From: Xenoacremonium recifei
Taxonomy: Eukaryota; Ascomycota; Sordariomycetes; Hypocreales; Nectriaceae
Reading direction: 5' to 3'
DNA length: 64,000 nt
Assembly: GCA_012184525.1 (NCBI GenBank)
Contig: WOFQ01000001.1
Location: 2,356,001 to 2,420,000 of the forward strand
Part shown: piece by piece, positions 23,393-35,019 of the stretch
Layout of the letters: each line of letters starts with the position of its first letter
Numbering within the stretch: position 1 is the first letter of the stretch
The notes under the pieces: generated by a model
Seen by the model: the letters and a program-made list of their open reading frames with translations, nothing else
What the model was told of the DNA's origin: nothing
Database searches by the model: none
Program-made: the position numbers and the translations under genes

Positions 23393-26300
23393 ATGGAGAC
23401 CTCATCGACCCCTCTCGCCGACTATTTCTGGATCGCCGGCGTAGAGTCGATATCGTACAACGATGCCCCGCAGCAGCAGAGTGCAGCTGCTGTTCCCGTC
23501 GAGTCTACCATCGCGGAAGATGGCGAGCCCGAAGAAGACACCGTCAACGGCGGCCAGTCCCGAGTGACGGCCAGGCACTCGCGCCAGAGCTCCGGCAACC
23601 GTTTCTCCAAGATCTCTCTGACCGACCGGTTTTCAATTCATACGCTCGAGGAACTTGACGGTTCTACGAAGAGCAATCGCAGCAGCGCGACTATCCGGCC
23701 GACCAACTCCCCAATCACGACCAATGGCACCTCCATCGCAGCCATCTCCTCTGCCCCTGGTGAAAGCGGGCTCATGGGCGACTTCGACTTCGACAAGGCC
23801 TTGGTCAAGTTCGCTGCTGAGCGTGAGAACTTCCTCGAGGATCTCTCCTTCAGCGCCGGCGCGAAACTGCAATCGAGACCCCCCATGGTGAACCCTCGAG
23901 CAGAGCGGATCAAAGCAGAGGAGGCCGAGCCTAGCGGCCGGTTGAGTCCTCTGCGGAGCATTAAGGGTAGCATCCGCCGCAAGATGAGTTTTAGGGATAT
24001 GAACAGCGTGCGCAAGCAACCCAGCACCAGAGTTGGTGCAACCAGTCGAGCCTGTGAGTCTTTCTCCTCAGGCCTAGGGCGTCGCGAAGGCGGGCGCGTG
24101 TCTCACGAGCATCTACCTGCATCCTGCGTGAAGTATATGCTAATGTCGGTTATGCTACAGCTTCCATCCGTACCGCAAAACGCCTCAGTAACTATAACTC
24201 CGTCATTCCGCCTCCCGAGCCGCTTAATACCGATCCTGATATGCACCCGTTGAAACGGCGTTTCGAACCTGTCTTGCTCGATCGGTATCCTCCGAAAGAA
24301 TCCTCCGACGATATCGCACGACGAGGCAAGTTCCCGGACTATGTGCCTATGTTCGCTTTCCCCAACGACATCCAAATTGTTTCTTCGGACGATCGACCCC
24401 GATCGACATGGCATGGCTTCACTATGACTTCAGACGATAACTCCAAGCTGTATGGCATTACTATTATAATCTGGACAGCCCTCACTACCGAGGTCGCCGA
24501 GGAGGTTGAGAAGAAGTGCGAGCAATGGCGGCAGAGCCACATGTCCAACGAGGAGCGGGAGCTCGCGGCGAGTCTCGGAGTCCGGTTGGCAGGAGAGCGA
24601 ACGCATCTTTCACAGTTGCTTGCTAAACTACCTACGATTCCCTCAGGGACGACCGCGCGAGAGAGGTTAGAAGATGAGATCAGCACGGTGGAAGAGAAGA
24701 TCAGTCTCATGACCGATATGTTGAGGCCGCTGAGGCATGGGGCCGCCTCAAAAATCGAGGGTCTCACAGCTGGCGAAACTGGGCTATGGACGCCCAGGGC
24801 ATATGGCATCCTCGGTCGAGATGCTGCCAACATGTCTTTCTGGAAGGAATGGCTGAAGGCTATCGTCACTCCCATGACCGACGGTGGCGTTCTCAGGATA
24901 CCACCGAGCTCTCCCAAGGTTGGACGCTGGCAACCGCTGGAGCGATACGTTGTCAATCTATGCACAGAGGCCTTCAACCCCCTGGGGTCTAAGACTCAGG
25001 TTGAGCTTGGCGTGCGGGAGTTGCGCCTCTACGCCCGAAAGGAGGCTCACAATGAACTTCCTGGATCGCGGACAATCGACTTGTATGCCCTGTTCCGGTG
25101 TCTCTCGCTGGAGAATATTGTGGCTTTGTTTGAATATGCCGTGGCAGAATCTCGCATCATCTTCCTCTCTTCACATACCAGCATGCTACACCTCGCTTGT
25201 CATGCTATCGCCAATCTACTCTATCCGCTCAAATGGGCGAGCATCTTCATCCCCGTTCTTCCTGCACGACTACTCTCCGCTCTTGATGCCCCCTGCCCAT
25301 ATATCGTGGGAATAGAACGGCGGTATGAGAAAATCGAGCTCCCCGAGGACGACTATGTTCTCGTTGATCTCGACAAAGACACCATCGACGCAACTTCACA
25401 GCCCATACGGCTACCACGACAACACCGACGAAAACTCTTGTCCCTTTTGCAAGTCGCCGCGCCTCATAAACTTCGATATGGCGTCGCCACTGGCCCTCCC
25501 CCTTACGCTATCGAGTCTTTCCCATACGACGCATTCTCGAGCGAGAACGGCCATCTCTTCTCCGCCAGCACGCCCCGAAGCACCCTCGGTAAATGGGTGT
25601 CCCAAAACTCATCAGGCTTCGGCGAGCCTGATCCTCCGAGCGAGTTGACCCCGCCAGTTTTCAACGCCTTTGCCCTCGCAGCTAGGATTGATAACGGAAA
25701 GTCAGATCGGCCCAGTACTAGCAAGTCTGGGCGGACGAGTCCCCAATCATCGCTTTCGCCCATCTCAGTGAGCTTCCCGCCCATGCCTACAACACCCGTG
25801 TCCCGAAGTGACTCGGGCTTCGCGCTCACGGCAACACTTCGAGAGAAGAGATCCGGACATTTTGGCGAGGAGAAGATGCGGCGTAGTTCGTCGTTTGGGC
25901 TGGATAAGCACCACCCTGTTCATCGACCAAGCCTGCCCTTCCTCAACGGCCACCAGACCAATCTTTCTATATCCGCGATCTCGGTGGACTCACAGTCGTC
26001 TTTCGGAGGCGGTTATGCCCCCTCTACTTATGCTCAGTCAACTCTTGCCGCCTCTACCATCATGCCCAGCATGCAGATCCAGCCGGTACGAAATACTGAA
26101 ACTACCGTCTGGGTCGAAGGACATTGTTTCAATTGGATCCCACGAGACACAACATCTACGTGTACGATTTGCAACGATCACTCTGAGGGGGATGGAATCT
26201 ACCAGTGTGCCGGTTGCAAGACGCACTCGCATGGCCGCTGTCTCGGCTTCGTCTCATTAGTTTGTCCCGAGGCTTTCCATGCCGACCGCGTCAGAGCTGC

Positions 26301-26969
26301 ATTTGTCCGGTGTCTTGCGAGCCTGTTCTACACATACCGCAAGTATCTGGCTCGGCCGTCGAGGCAGCAGAAGAGCAACGGCCAGCTGTATGCCTTCGAA
26401 ATTGATGCCTATATTAAGAGCCTCCCATATGACCAGCACGAGTACGCGACTATGCTGCGAGAAACACAGTGTAAGTGGTCAAGCAGCTCCCCCTTGAACG
26501 AATCACACTGACCTTTTTCGCAGGCTTCAATGAGTTCATCCATGAACGCGAGATCAAACCCGCCACTGACCCTTCCATCCGCCTCTTCGACGAAATTATC
26601 ATGGCCAAGAAGGCCCGCGGCCGCCCTGGCTTCTCCGCGGGCCTCTCCCGGCTCTCTACCATCCGCGCCTCCCACGGCGCCTCCCTCCACGCCGGCTCCT
26701 TCGCTCCGCCATCACGCCCCGGCAAGGTGCCCTCCTACCTCGGCGACTTTTCCGACCACATCTGGCGCACTGCCTCGGTGCCCCTGCCCAAGGGCAACTT
26801 CCCCGGCGAGTACCGCTCCGTCGTCACGCGCGTGCCGGCGCGCCTCGACCGCACCCTCATGCGTGAGCCGCGCGCCATCCAGGGCATCCCCCGCGTCGAG
26901 CAGCGCGGCGCTCGCGGCCTCATCCGCAAACAGGTCCCCAGCATGCTGGGCACGACGCCGCCTACCTGA
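23393..26969 (+). CDS. DENN-domain protein with internal C1-type zinc finger (putative Rab GEF)
   Basis: 1138 residues; introns 24054-24160 and 26471-26523. DENN proteins activate Rab GTPases. The start METSSTPLADYFWIAGVES is the usual fungal DENN opening. A Ser-rich region follows, then uDENN (about 235-320: GKFPDYVPMFAFPNDIQIV, KLYGITIIIW), a coiled segment, and cDENN (about 450-620: LSLENIVALFEYAVAESRII, LLYPLKWASIFIPVLP, PCPYIVGIER). After a disordered linker comes a Cys/His cluster at about 875-925 with C1 spacing (CTIC, CAGC, then H, C and C). It is followed by dDENN (FEIDAYIKSLP) and a basic tail. The Rab substrate cannot be told from sequence. An out-of-frame ATG lies 5 nt upstream. 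Confidence 0.92.
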
Positions 26970-27586
26970 ATAGGGGGGCTGGCGCTGTTGTGACCAAACA
27001 CTGCTAGGTGTAGCGAGAAAAATGAGGAAGCCGATCATGTACGATAACCTATAAGACTTGTAATCTAGACATTTGGAACGAGAGCAGGAGGAGGAGGGAG
27101 GTTACTGAACAACGCAACAATACAAAAAACGGTGCATAGCTGAGCGAGTTGAGAGAAACAAACACATTTTATCGCGTCACAAGAGAGGGGTTCAGGAGCT
27201 CGGTTGGTTGAAATGATTTTCCCGTTTCTCTCTTTTTAGAACTGTCATTGGATTACTGTACTGGGCCTTTGCCCACAAGGGTCGGAGGCATACGTTGGTT
27301 GAAATTTGTCCGGAACTCTACAGTACACGAGCGTGAGCATTCAATGGGGATAGAAGAAGCCCCGAAAGGACAGGTAGCGAGGGTTCACTCCGAGAGAATT
27401 CAGAAGAAAGCTACATGAGCCATATTATGCGGCAGCCATAAGGCCGGGACACTTGCTGAAGTCCTCGTTAATAGTACAGTGATGTTTCCTCCAAAAAGCA
27501 GAATAACCCCCGTGTCCTGATACATCTGATTCCCCCCCCCCCCTTTGCAAATTCATGTCTTCGTCAATGCTAACATAACCGTCGTC
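26970..27586. other. Intergenic between converging DENN and DUF726 genes
   Basis: About 0.6 kb of 3' flanks. Apart from a C homopolymer nothing is seen. Confidence 0.6.
27532..27543 (+). repeat. C homopolymer, 12 nt
   Basis: Twelve C in a row in the 3' flank of the DUF726 gene; length may be inexact in sequencing. Confidence 0.6.
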
Positions 27587-29709
27587 TCATCTCATCGCCA
27601 GCGTGAGAGTCTTGGGCGGACGCTCCGTCTTGTAAGCCTCCATGTCGAGGTCCTCCCAACCAACATCCTTCAAAACCTTGCCGATCAGGGATGAATAGCG
27701 CAGATGTCCGCTAACCAGGTCGCTAACATCGTGATTTTCGACTCCATCCGCGCCTTGAATCTCCTGAAGGCCGGCGACACCAAACTGAATGTTTGATGTG
27801 CGATACAAAAAGCCAAGGAGATAGTCACTCTCCGAATACACATTGATCAACCGACCAGACACAACACTTTTCAACGTGAGCCACACCCTGCTCTCCGACG
27901 GCGCGGGAGTACCCATCATGATGACAGACTCAACAATACCAAATTGACGGCGCTCGGCCAGAACCATGAGGCATGTATATATGGCTCGCGCTCCGAGACT
28001 GTAACCGATGAGGGAGACTGGGCGATCTCCCTGTATTTTGCTTCTCATGATGGCATCTGCCAGAACCGCCCCTGCCTTTTCTGCGCGGACCATGCCAACA
28101 CTCCATGGGTTGTCGATGATTTTGCTGACCTTGAGCAACGCAGGCGGCCAGGAGGCATCAATTAGACTGGTAAAAACTAACTCTTATTAGCAATCCCACC
28201 TCATCTAGCCTGGAAATACTGACTTGTTCGGGAAATGATTTCCTCCTTTGCCACGCTCCAAGCGATACTCTTGATGACCGTCTCGAGCGATGTTCCGAGG
28301 TTCAAGAGAGCAGCAGGTTCCCAGCGAACGGCGTAGACTTCGGCCTGGCTACCGAGATATCTCCAGGGTCGAGTTACTTCATCTTTATTAATGACCCATC
28401 GGTCCTTCTCGAGCAACCAGCCGTTGATAGCAAAGACAAGTCTCATTCTCCGCTCTTTCGCAGGAAGTTGTCGTGCTTCAACATAATCAATGGGCTCCCC
28501 GTGGACTGGCATGAGCCCAAAGTCTTGAATTTCCCGGGAAAATGACTCGATCATCTTGACAGTCGGTTTTGCTGGGTAGATACCGAAGAGAGTGCCAACG
28601 ACGTTACCATTATCAGCCATGGGGCCTAGAAGACCCGCTGCAGTTGACGACGTCAAGCCAAGCCCTCCGTGTAAAGTTCCAATACCAACTGAAGTCAGAG
28701 GTGCTGCAAGATTATTTGGTCCTCCGGTATGAATGCAGCCACTGACCCCAGCCTTTAATTTACGGGTCAATTTGACGTCGTCGTTTGGTACGTCCGGAAT
28801 CGGCTCAGGGGTATAGTCAATGGCGACCTGACCCAGGCCCTGAGCCAGACGGACCTCCTCCTCGTGCAACAACTTCAACGGGAGGTTGAGCGATGAAGCG
28901 AGGTTCAGGAGAAGTAGGCGACAATTGGCATTATACTCTTGCAGAGAGAGTAGTAGCAAGAACACAATATGCAGAATCAACTTGCGCTTCTCTAGAGGAA
29001 GTGTCCAGAGAGAATTCGGAATCGGTGGAAAACGGCGAGCGAAATCTCGGTCAAGGTGATTTGAAGGGGCTCTTGGAGGACCTGTAAATCCATTAGTATC
29101 GCGAATTTGGGATAGCGGCCTGGGAGAGCATGGGATAAAAGAAGTGCTCGATGGCGTACCGGTTGGCAGGGTGAGGCCGCCACGTCCTCCTCGACCTCCT
29201 CGACCGGCACGGCTTCCTCTAGCACCGCGAAAGCCTCGACCGCCTCGCCCACGGAAGTAAGCCGGTGTAGAGTTGGGATCGTTGACTGTAATGTCTCGCA
29301 TGCGCTGCATGACATTGGTCTGCCATTTGCGATAGAACATGAGAGCTTCTTTTTTCAGTTCCTTGAGCTGGGGAGTCATTGCCTCCTTTTCCTCCTTCTC
29401 GATGATTTCATGAGTTTTGGTGTACGACTTAGGGACCTCAGCCATCTTCTTGTTGCGCCCAGGATGATGCGACGGTCGGTTCTCCCGATGCAGCAACGGT
29501 AGCATCAGCCAGTGGTGATGTCCATGTTCGCTGTGGACGGGAGTCACAGGAGGCGAGTCGAAGATGCTGCTGATTCCATTGTGAATCTTCTCTGTGATAG
29601 CGTTGACCAACGTAAGCAGGTCGGTTCGCTCGGTGACAGAGATGAGACCCGTCAGGTCGACGGGACGTCGAGGCTGCTGCTGGCTACCTCCACGACCTCC
29701 TCGACCCAT
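27587..29709 (-). CDS. DUF726 (TMCO4/Mil1-like) alpha/beta-hydrolase with RGG boxes
   Basis: 665 residues; exons 29709-29160, 29081-28224, 28176-27587. The C-terminal half is DUF726: hydrophobic helices (LILHIVFLLLLSLQEYNANC, Gly-rich APLTSVGIGTLHGGLGLTSS), the FAINGWLLEKDRW strand and the nucleophile elbow LIGYSLGARAIY (G-x-S-x-G), so it is probably a membrane-associated hydrolase, substrate unknown. Yeast Mil1 (YFL034W) belongs here and binds an AP-1-type adaptor. Unusually, the N-terminus is MGRGGRGG, and a Gly/Arg box of about 28 residues (FRGRGGRGFRGARG and onward) precedes the hydrolase part. The 78-nt intron 29082-29159 has good splice sites and a CTAAT branch site but stays open in frame, so 691 residues is possible. 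An in-frame ATG at 29733 adds 8 residues. Confidence 0.87.
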
Positions 29710-31406
29710 GATGTAGAGTTTCGGTCGATACACTGGTGAAGAAGAGGCTTCGGTCCTGGTGCCAGGGCGACAAGATGGAAATCAAGAGAGAAACAGGCGA
29801 GTCCCGCTTCGTCTGCTTGCTTGGAAGATGAGCATAGAGAAATAACGTCACCAGACCAGAGCTGGCAGCGAAATTGACAGAAAGGTGACGGGACGAGAGA
29901 GTGAAGAGGGGGAGAAGAAGCTGTGATTCACTGTCGGGGGCCGACAAGAAAGCAACTTGGTCCAGCTGACCCGGGTCTGTGTGAAGGGAAGGCGCGATCT
30001 TGGGGAGCAGATACCCCAGGAAACAGCAATTGCAGCCCAAAGAAATGGAAAAGGCAATAGCAGTCGCGGGCAGACGTTGGGAAGGTGCGGCCACTTTCAC
30101 TTCTCTTCTATCCCGGGCTTGCAAGACCCATGGTGCAGCAAGAAATGAAAGCTTCCCGTCCTCTTTGACCACCTCAGCAAGCTGCCTGCCTTACATCACA
30201 CCGATGCCGCCACCCGTGAGTGACAGACGGACGGACGGACGATATCAGTAAAACGAGCCTTCGCCAGCTGGCACATGATTGCGCCCAGCCCAGCCGATAG
30301 GCGTGTTCGGGGCACGCATGATGGAGTGCAGGACGGTGCAGAGACAGAGCACAAAGTGCACACTCCATCCAGGCTTTGAAGCGACGGGACACTCAAACGT
30401 CTTGATCTGACCGCAGCAGACCGGCCAGACCAGGCCAAGGCGTGATACGTGTGATACGTGTGATCCGTCGACGCCACCGCTGCCATTGCCGCACGTTGGT
30501 AGGCTCGGCCGGCCTGCTGCTCCTCAGCTCTTCCCAGGTCTGCACTGCATGCACAGCTTGCCCTCCCTCCCTCCCTCGCTCCCCGCGACGATGCAGGAGG
30601 GTCGTAACCAACTTACACCGATGTCTGAAAGAAGGAAGATGCACATGCAGGAGGAGGAGGAGCGCCCGTCGAGCTACGGCATACGACATGCATTATAGTC
30701 ACAGTCTAGACCTGAAGGACTGGGGGAACTCTGGCCCGCATCGCGGCCTGCTCCTGGCCTTTGGTCACTTCACGATATCCTCGCTGTCTGTCTGTCTGAG
30801 CATCTCGATAAAAGTCGGCTGAGAATTGCGGCATCAGGCCATTTGGACGGATAGCAATGCCCTTACCCTCCCGTCCCGTCTGCGAAGGGGCTGTCTCGAT
30901 CCCTCCCAGCCCTCATCGGTCTGGGAGCTATAGCATGTCGAGGCCTCGAGGAGCCAATCCGGGCCCTACACCATCGTCCTCCCCGACGTGACACCAAGCA
31001 GCTCAGACCGCTAGCTGGAGCAATCAAGAATCAGTGTGACCCATCCTTCGGCAACGGGATGGCGAGCGAATTTCCATCACCCTAGCTCCCGATAGAACAT
31101 GCTGGCGCTCTTAGCTGGCCAATTCCGTTTGATTGCACACGTATCTTGCATAGGCTTTAGTTCCCGGTCTTGGATACCTGTCTTTGTGACCTGGTTCCAA
31201 GCAAACAAAAAGTAACCACAAGGGCCGAACCGCTGCAGCCATCGCGGCTGACCCTTTGACCAGGTTCTTGTTCCGGGAGCCAACCACTCACGCATCAGCA
31301 GTGGGACTAGCCAGGGAGCAGCATGACGTACGCGAGAAGCTACCCCAGGATTGAGGCCCTTCGTCTCAGCCGAAGATAGTAACCATCAGTCTGAGATAGG
31401 CCAGTG
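29710..31406. other. Intergenic, about 1.7 kb
   Basis: Upstream of the DUF726 gene and downstream of the Pol iota gene (both minus strand). Contains a 9-nt tandem repeat and TGTC/CCCT simple repeats. Open frames overlapping the DUF726 5' leader lack family features. Confidence 0.55.
30442..30468 (+). repeat. GTGATACGT tandem repeat, three units
   Basis: Three head-to-tail 9-nt units, the third with one change (GTGATCCGT). Confidence 0.75.
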
Positions 31407-33216
31407 TTACTCCTCTAATTCATGGTAGCGGGAGTGAGCCGAGACTGCAAACGTCGGTATGGCGTGTCCACATTGAGGACACGTGAAATCGCCAACGGAG
31501 CTCCAGGCCTCTTCTGAATCGTCGTCATCCTGCTCAAAGGATGAATCGTTGACATGCTCCTTGTCAGGTGCAGGTTCTGGGTCTATTTTCCAAGGCCGCA
31601 GCACTTCATCCTGACGTTTGAACATGAAAGCAATGTCCCTACCCGCCCCCGTCTTGTCATTAGCTGCACCCGCAACCATGTTTGTCACACAAATATTGAG
31701 CATCTGGAGGTTCCAGCGGTGGCCTTTGTCTGGTTGGAGACGGCGTAGAAGCGGTACCAGGGCTTCGTCAACCAGTCGTTCAGCGATGTGGTCCATGTCA
31801 TCAGCAAGATCAAAGATGAATGCTGGTAATGGTGCCGATCTGGAAACACGACTGTTGTAATTCAGGGTCTGAATCCCTCCAGTCAAAGTGAAAGATCTGA
31901 TGGTAAGGCGGATTGTCTTTGGTCTTGCAATCCACTTTTGGCCGCCAGGTTCATCCACAGCATCGTCTGCGGTTACGAGGTCAACCCTCATTCGCCTGAC
32001 GAGGGAGTATGAAAGCTTATGCAGCTCTTCGAAAATCTGCGCCATCGTGTCTAAGCCCTTGTACGTATCCTCGATACTGATTTGGCTCGGTATGTCGCTG
32101 GCCTCCTTGACCTCGGTGGAATCTACGCCGTGAAGGAGCCCCCATACTCTCGATCCTACGCCCTTCTCAGCACCAGGACCAGCGAGAAGAGTCTCCAATG
32201 ATCCCGGGGACACCGAAGGATCCAGACGGACTTGTCGAGCGGTCACTTTGGATTCAAAGCTATGGGAGTCTGCTTCGATTTTTTGAGACATGACGTGAGA
32301 TTCCAGAACTTGGGCAGTCCTGAAGCCGATGCCAGGGATCTTGCGGAGCTTATAGCCATCCATGAAGCTGATGAAGTCGTCATCGTTCAACGCAAGCAAC
32401 GTCGTCTGGTTCTGGGGTTTGTTTCTCCCGCCCACGAGCTTACTCAGAAGCTTGTTGGTGGAGATGCCGCAGGTTGAGGTGTATCCAAAGTCCCGTTCAA
32501 CTTTGAGCCTCAAGTGCTGAGCGAGGTGGGATCCCAGAAGGAGGCGGAGGTAAGTGGAACACTCGACGTCTAGGTCAGGGGACGCTGCGCCTTCGACACA
32601 GCCTGCGATGGCTGTCAGATCGCAATCAAACCCTCGCTCTGGGTCATTCCTAGAGAGATGGAAAAAAGAGCTGCCTAGAGAGGATTTGTTGAGGCACAGC
32701 ATGTTGTATTCGATGATGTCGGTCACGTCTACTCCGTGATGTTTGTCAGGGCCACTGTTTCAAAGAAATGCCGGTGCTTATGGCAATACGACGTACCCAT
32801 GAAAACTTCGTCGAAGCCAAGCCTCTCCACCTTCCCGTTCCATGAGTATGTTTTGAAAAAGTTGAATAGGACTTTGCTCATGTCACGGAATGGCGTGAGG
32901 TCCTCGCCATCCACGAGGACGAGGTCTGGGCACGACTGCTTCGCGTCGTTGACATTCATGAGCTTCCTCAGGCCACGAGCGCGAGCGACGTAGTTGCATG
33001 TCGCCAAGCAGTTTTTTTGCTTCACGCCAAGAGGCCTGGACCTGAGTGCCGGGTTCTTGTTCTCGAAGACCTGGGCGTAGAAGCAGTCGTAATCCTGTCA
33101 TAGCTGATGAGCATGGGGTCCGGAAGTAACCGAAGCAGGAGAGGAGCGACACGCACGAACTGGAGGATTATTCGGTCATCTTTCCGTCTAGGCGGTTTCC
33201 TGATCGGATGATCCAT
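31407..33216 (-). CDS. DNA polymerase iota homologue (Y-family translesion polymerase)
   Basis: 559 residues; exons 33216-33157, 33094-32797, 32728-31407. Inserts nucleotides opposite damaged bases. Only 20 residues precede the first catalytic motif DYDCFYAQVFENKNPALRSR. The next blocks are CNYVARARGLRKLMNVNDAK and CPDLVLVDGEDLT, the iota-type version of the Y-family finger region, and the second catalytic pair lies in VERLGFDEVFMDVTD. The helix-hairpin region has TSTCGISTNKLLSKLVGGRN and KIPGIGFRTAQVL. The Lys-Leu-Met-Asn-Val/Gly-Glu-Asp-Leu blocks favour iota over eta or kappa. The little-finger region follows. The C-terminus ends in a C2H2 knuckle (CPQCGHAIP, then HSRYH) resembling a ubiquitin-binding UBZ finger. 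The acceptor TAG at 32729 was chosen because it restores FMDVTD. Confidence 0.9.
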
Positions 33217-33842
33217 CCTCGGGAGGTGAGATTATGCGAGATGCGAAAGAGGATGGTCGACATTGCTCGTGGGTAGGAATCACTTGGCGTGAGACGGACT
33301 TCACGTGAAGGATTCTGCGGGCAGGGTCCTTTGATTGATGTAAGCGAATCGCATAACACGTTTGGTCACTCAGACGCAGTTGAGGGGAGTTTTTCGCTTG
33401 TGCGGGATCATTATTGTTGGTATTGATGGCCGGATTGTATGAAGAGAAACGGAGCAACGTCGAGCGGACCCGAAAGCCACCGCCGAATTCACGGCCGTAT
33501 CTAGAAAGTACCTGAGGCAGGCCTCCCCACCATTTCCTTGTTTCGCCATGGGTCTCAATATGCCATAAATACCTGCATCCACCAACTGCTAGAACCCCGC
33601 AGGGCAAGAGGTTGAAACTAATTTCATGTTTTGGATCAGATCGCCGTTTTGGTTTGCGGATTCTCATTCGGGTAATCCCCAAACATGTCGAGTTTCGAGG
33701 TGAAGCGGCCGGAAGCAGAAGACCTACTACTTACGTCGCAGCGTCGCATTGCAGCTTCTGACTGCCAAGAAACACAGGCAAAGCCCGGTGTACATACGGA
33801 GCAATACGAGAACAGCTCGGAGTCACCAGATAAGACAGATAG

Positions 33843-33852
33843 GTACTCCGTA
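33843..33852 (+). repeat. GTACTCCGTA intergenic decamer, copy 2
   Basis: Exact copy of the recurring decamer. Confidence 0.6.
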
Positions 33853-34645
33853 GATCGGGTCGAGCTGTTCATGAAGGCGATGTCACATCAGAAGCTTTAT
33901 GACTGGTCACCCTGCACAAAGATCTCAGCTTTGTCCACTTTGGCTCGCTCTCGCTGTGGCGGAAGCTTCGGCGCTCGGATGTGTCAGTCTACTGGACTTT
34001 TGTCCATGTGGCACTGTACAAAGCACAAAACCCGAGTCTTTCAGAAGGTAAATAGGGAAAGCACGGTGTCCAGATATTAGTGAGAGCAAAGCCACCTCGT
34101 CAGTCAGCCCTAACAAAGTCGAAATTGCAATCGCTGGGGAAGGAGGCACCTCCGAATTGTCGCACTTAGTGTGTGCCTGCCCTGTCCAGCTGCAGAAAGC
34201 CTGCCATGTTAGTCATTCGTGATTCCTGTCCGGTCCGCGGAGGAATTCTCTTCTCCTCCTTCACCTCCAGCTGGACTCTGCTCGGCCATGCCGCCAGCCC
34301 AGCCCAGCCAGGCCGCCGCTGCTGCGACAGAGCGCGAAATGCCCCAAATAGACGCCGGTGCCCGTCCAAACAGCCGACCCTGTGCGGCCCCTGATTGGAT
34401 CCGCTACGGCATCCATCCCGGCCAGGATGCGCCGCCAAACCCCGGCGCTTGCGCCTTCGCAGTGCATCCCACCATGATTCCAAGAATAGCCAACCAGCGT
34501 GGCCTGAGCTGGCCTGGGCCACCCATCACACGCCTTTGGGCCCGTGGCAAGCGCCACTAGGAATGCAATGCGGTGTGATAGAGTGAAGTGCCAACCAGAG
34601 CTGGAGCCAGAGCTGGATGGAGCCCGAGCTGGGATCCCCTCCATT

Positions 34646-34669
34646 CAGTCAGTCAGTCTGTCAGTCAGT
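34646..34669 (+). repeat. CAGT tetranucleotide repeat
   Basis: Six CAGT-type units, one changed to CTGT. Confidence 0.65.
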
Positions 34670-35019
34670 ATCTGCAAAACCCCTCCGACCCCTCCTATAT
34701 AGCCGCCCAGCCCCCATGCCTTGTCCCTCGAGTCCTGTCCTGGCCCTCTTCTCTCTCTGTTAGTCCCGACCTTAACTATATATCTTATTTCGCTTCACAG
34801 CGTGCGTGCCTTCGCGTGGGAGCCCAGCAGTTGCTCAGCCGAGTTGCTCAGCCTCAGCCTCCTCGAGTCCGCCGTCTCCTGGCTTTGAGACACATTGGCC
34901 GGCTTGCCTCTGCTTCTGCTTCTCCCCCTCTTGCTTCACTTCACATATACTATTCGCTCTCCTGGAGAGAGATATAATATTACTCCGTTGGTCTCAGACA
35001 TCGCTCTTCTCCTACAGCC

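Larger units (their letters stand above)
33217..35019. other. Intergenic: divergent promoters of the Pol iota and 35020 genes
   Basis: About 1.8 kb. Holds one GTACTCCGTA decamer, a CAGT tetranucleotide repeat, TATATAG near 34695 and TATATAT near 34777, and C/T-rich DNA before the 35020 ATG. Two open frames of 131 and 164 codons show no domain or codon support. Confidence 0.55.

Noticed and set aside
29684..30172. 162-codon minus-strand frame overlapping the DUF726 start
   Set aside because: Out of frame with the gene, no domain, starts in C/T-rich leader DNA.
33188..34080. Open frames of 164 (minus) and 131 (plus) codons in the Pol iota upstream region
   Set aside because: No recognisable domains; the minus-strand frame overlaps the Pol iota first exon in another frame.
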